DNA from: Bacteriovoracaceae bacterium
GTDB taxonomy: Bacteria > Bdellovibrionota > Bacteriovoracia > Bacteriovoracales > Bacteriovoracaceae
NCBI GenBank assembly: GCA_007116425.1
Contig: SKIL01000213.1
Span: 1 to 5,628 of the forward strand
Direction of reading: 5' to 3'
DNA: 5,628 nt
The translations under genes and the position numbers were made by a program. Below, in pieces: positions 4,884 to 5,628 of this stretch; position 1 is the first letter of the stretch; every line of letters starts with the position of its first letter. The notes beneath the pieces were generated by a model. The model saw only the letters and a program-made list of their open reading frames with translations. It did not search any database and was not told the origin of the DNA.

Positions 4884-5628
4884 AAGGCCTGTAAAATACT
4901 ACTAAGCTTCTTGAGCATCTCTTCATACTCATCATCTTCTTCACTATCAAGGGTGATGCCTCCTCCGGCCCCAACCGTCAATTTACCACTCACCCAGTCG
5001 AGTTCACCCGACCGTATATTTATACTCGCACAAACATTTCCTTGATAAGCGAGAATGGTAGACCCACAATAAAACCCTCTCGGCCTAGTTTCTAGAGCTT
5101 TTATTATTTTCATCACTCTTTTTTTAGGTGCACCGGTAATACTTCCACCTGGAAACAACCCTTTGATTAAGTCGTAAAGATAAACACTATCTTCACTTAA
5201 ATTGAGCGAAGTTAATAAAAGAGAGTATTGATGAATAAGACCTGGGGCAATTAAAGGTTTCTTCTTAGCAATAATATGTACTGGAGTTAATTTGATTCGA
5301 CCTAAATCGTTTCGAAGAAGATCAGTAATCATATATAGCTCGGCCTGGTTTTTTTGAGAGTTTTTAAGCTTTTCCCACATGGTAAAAAAGCAATCACGGC
5401 CACGCTCAAAGGGCATCGTCCCCTTTATGGGCATTGACCAGACATCAAGTCGGGAATCTCTTTTACTTAGCCTAGATTGAAACAAGCATTCCGGTGAGTT
5501 ACTAATTAAGCTAAATTTTTGCTTTGGAAAAATTGATGCATGAGCATATGCTCCCAAGTTAGAAGGTTGAGAAAATAGCTGGTGAATAATTTTCTCTTCA
5601 ATCAGGCCATCCTCACATACAGACTCAA
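4877..5628 (-). CDS. pabB: Aminodeoxychorismate synthase component I, C-terminal half (partial, 5' end missing)
   Basis: The gene enters from the right edge and shows 249 residues before TAG at 4877-4879. A TTG at 5555-5557 is internal, because the frame stays open to the edge and the extra residues fit the family. This is the chorismate-binding fold. With numbering from the first visible residue, it has SPE (44-46), PIKGT (66-70), TDLLRNDLGR (101-110), FPGGSITGAPK (158-168) and GAGGGIT followed by an acidic DEYEE (219-236). The enzyme aminates chorismate to 4-amino-4-deoxychorismate for folate synthesis, using ammonia from PabA. Lysine in PIKGT (K68) is typical of PabB, where it is the nucleophile. 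Anthranilate synthase TrpE has alanine there, so PabB is preferred over TrpE. No pabA or pabC lies downstream in the window. About half of a usual 450-residue protein is seen. Confidence 0.85.
   Translation of the reverse strand, partial: ESVCEDGLIEEKIIHQLFSQPSNLGAYAHASIFPKQKFSLISNSPECLFQSRLSKRDSRLDVWSMPIKGTMPFERGRDCFFTMWEKLKNSQKNQAELYMITDLLRNDLGRIKLTPVHIIAKKKPLIAPGLIHQYSLLLTSLNLSEDSVYLYDLIKGLFPGGSITGAPKKRVMKIIKALETRPRGFYCGSTILAYQGNVCASINIRSGELDWVSGKLTVGAGGGITLDSEEDDEYEEMLKKLSSILQALN

Noticed and set aside
5555..5557. TTG as the start of the pabB-like gene.
   Set aside because: The frame stays open to the window edge, and the 23 extra residues fit the chorismate-binding family, so this is an internal leucine codon of a partial gene.
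1..5628. Chorismate-using enzymes at both edges (pheA, pabB) as one aromatic gene cluster.
   Set aside because: They lie on opposite strands, about 4.7 kb apart, with unrelated genes and several terminator-like signals between, so shared control is not supported.

Overview
The window is a compact, A+T-rich stretch of bacterial chromosome with seven genes: two cut by the window edges and five whole. No rRNA, tRNA, CRISPR array, insertion sequence or phage gene was seen. The longest stretches without a gene are about 185 bases (4692-4876) and 170 bases (4318-4487), and both carry promoter or hairpin signals. The organism is probably a motile Gram-negative bacterium with a sodium-type flagellar stator. 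Low G+C, that stator type and the general character of the proteins suggest a marine predatory bacterium of the Bacteriovorax/Halobacteriovorax kind (Bdellovibrionota). This placement is an inference, not a demonstrated result.

Left part, bases 1-1738: the 3' end of a plus-strand pheA (ACT domain of prephenate dehydratase) meets, tail to tail, a minus-strand gene for a WYL-type transcription regulator. A 136-base divergent spacer follows, then a plus-strand gene for an unrecognised membrane-anchored 165-residue protein.

Middle part, bases 1735-4392, all minus strand: an apparent operon of motA, motB and an RluA-family pseudouridine synthase. MotA/MotB match the Vibrio PomA/PomB sodium stator closely, including the ion-site threonines and the aspartate. 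The synthase gene starts at the base directly after the motB stop (TAAATG), so the two are probably translationally coupled. The operon ends in a hairpin whose loop is CTAG, which holds the stop codons of both converging genes. A flagellar sigma-28-like promoter is a candidate upstream of motA.

Right part, bases 4488-5628, minus strand: a 67-residue helix-turn-helix-like small protein has its own near-consensus housekeeping promoter and a good ribosome binding site, which fix its start at 4691. Before it lies the 3' half of pabB (aminodeoxychorismate synthase component I), identified by the lysine of its PIKGT motif.

Functionally the window combines chorismate-branch metabolism at both edges (pheA, pabB), a flagellar motor operon carrying an RNA-modification gene, and two putative DNA-binding proteins. 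I do not see a clear new defence or mobile system. The more unusual points are the synthase fused into the stator operon, the small HTH-like gene, a MotB with a changed peptidoglycan-binding motif, and a WYL domain lacking its signature residues.
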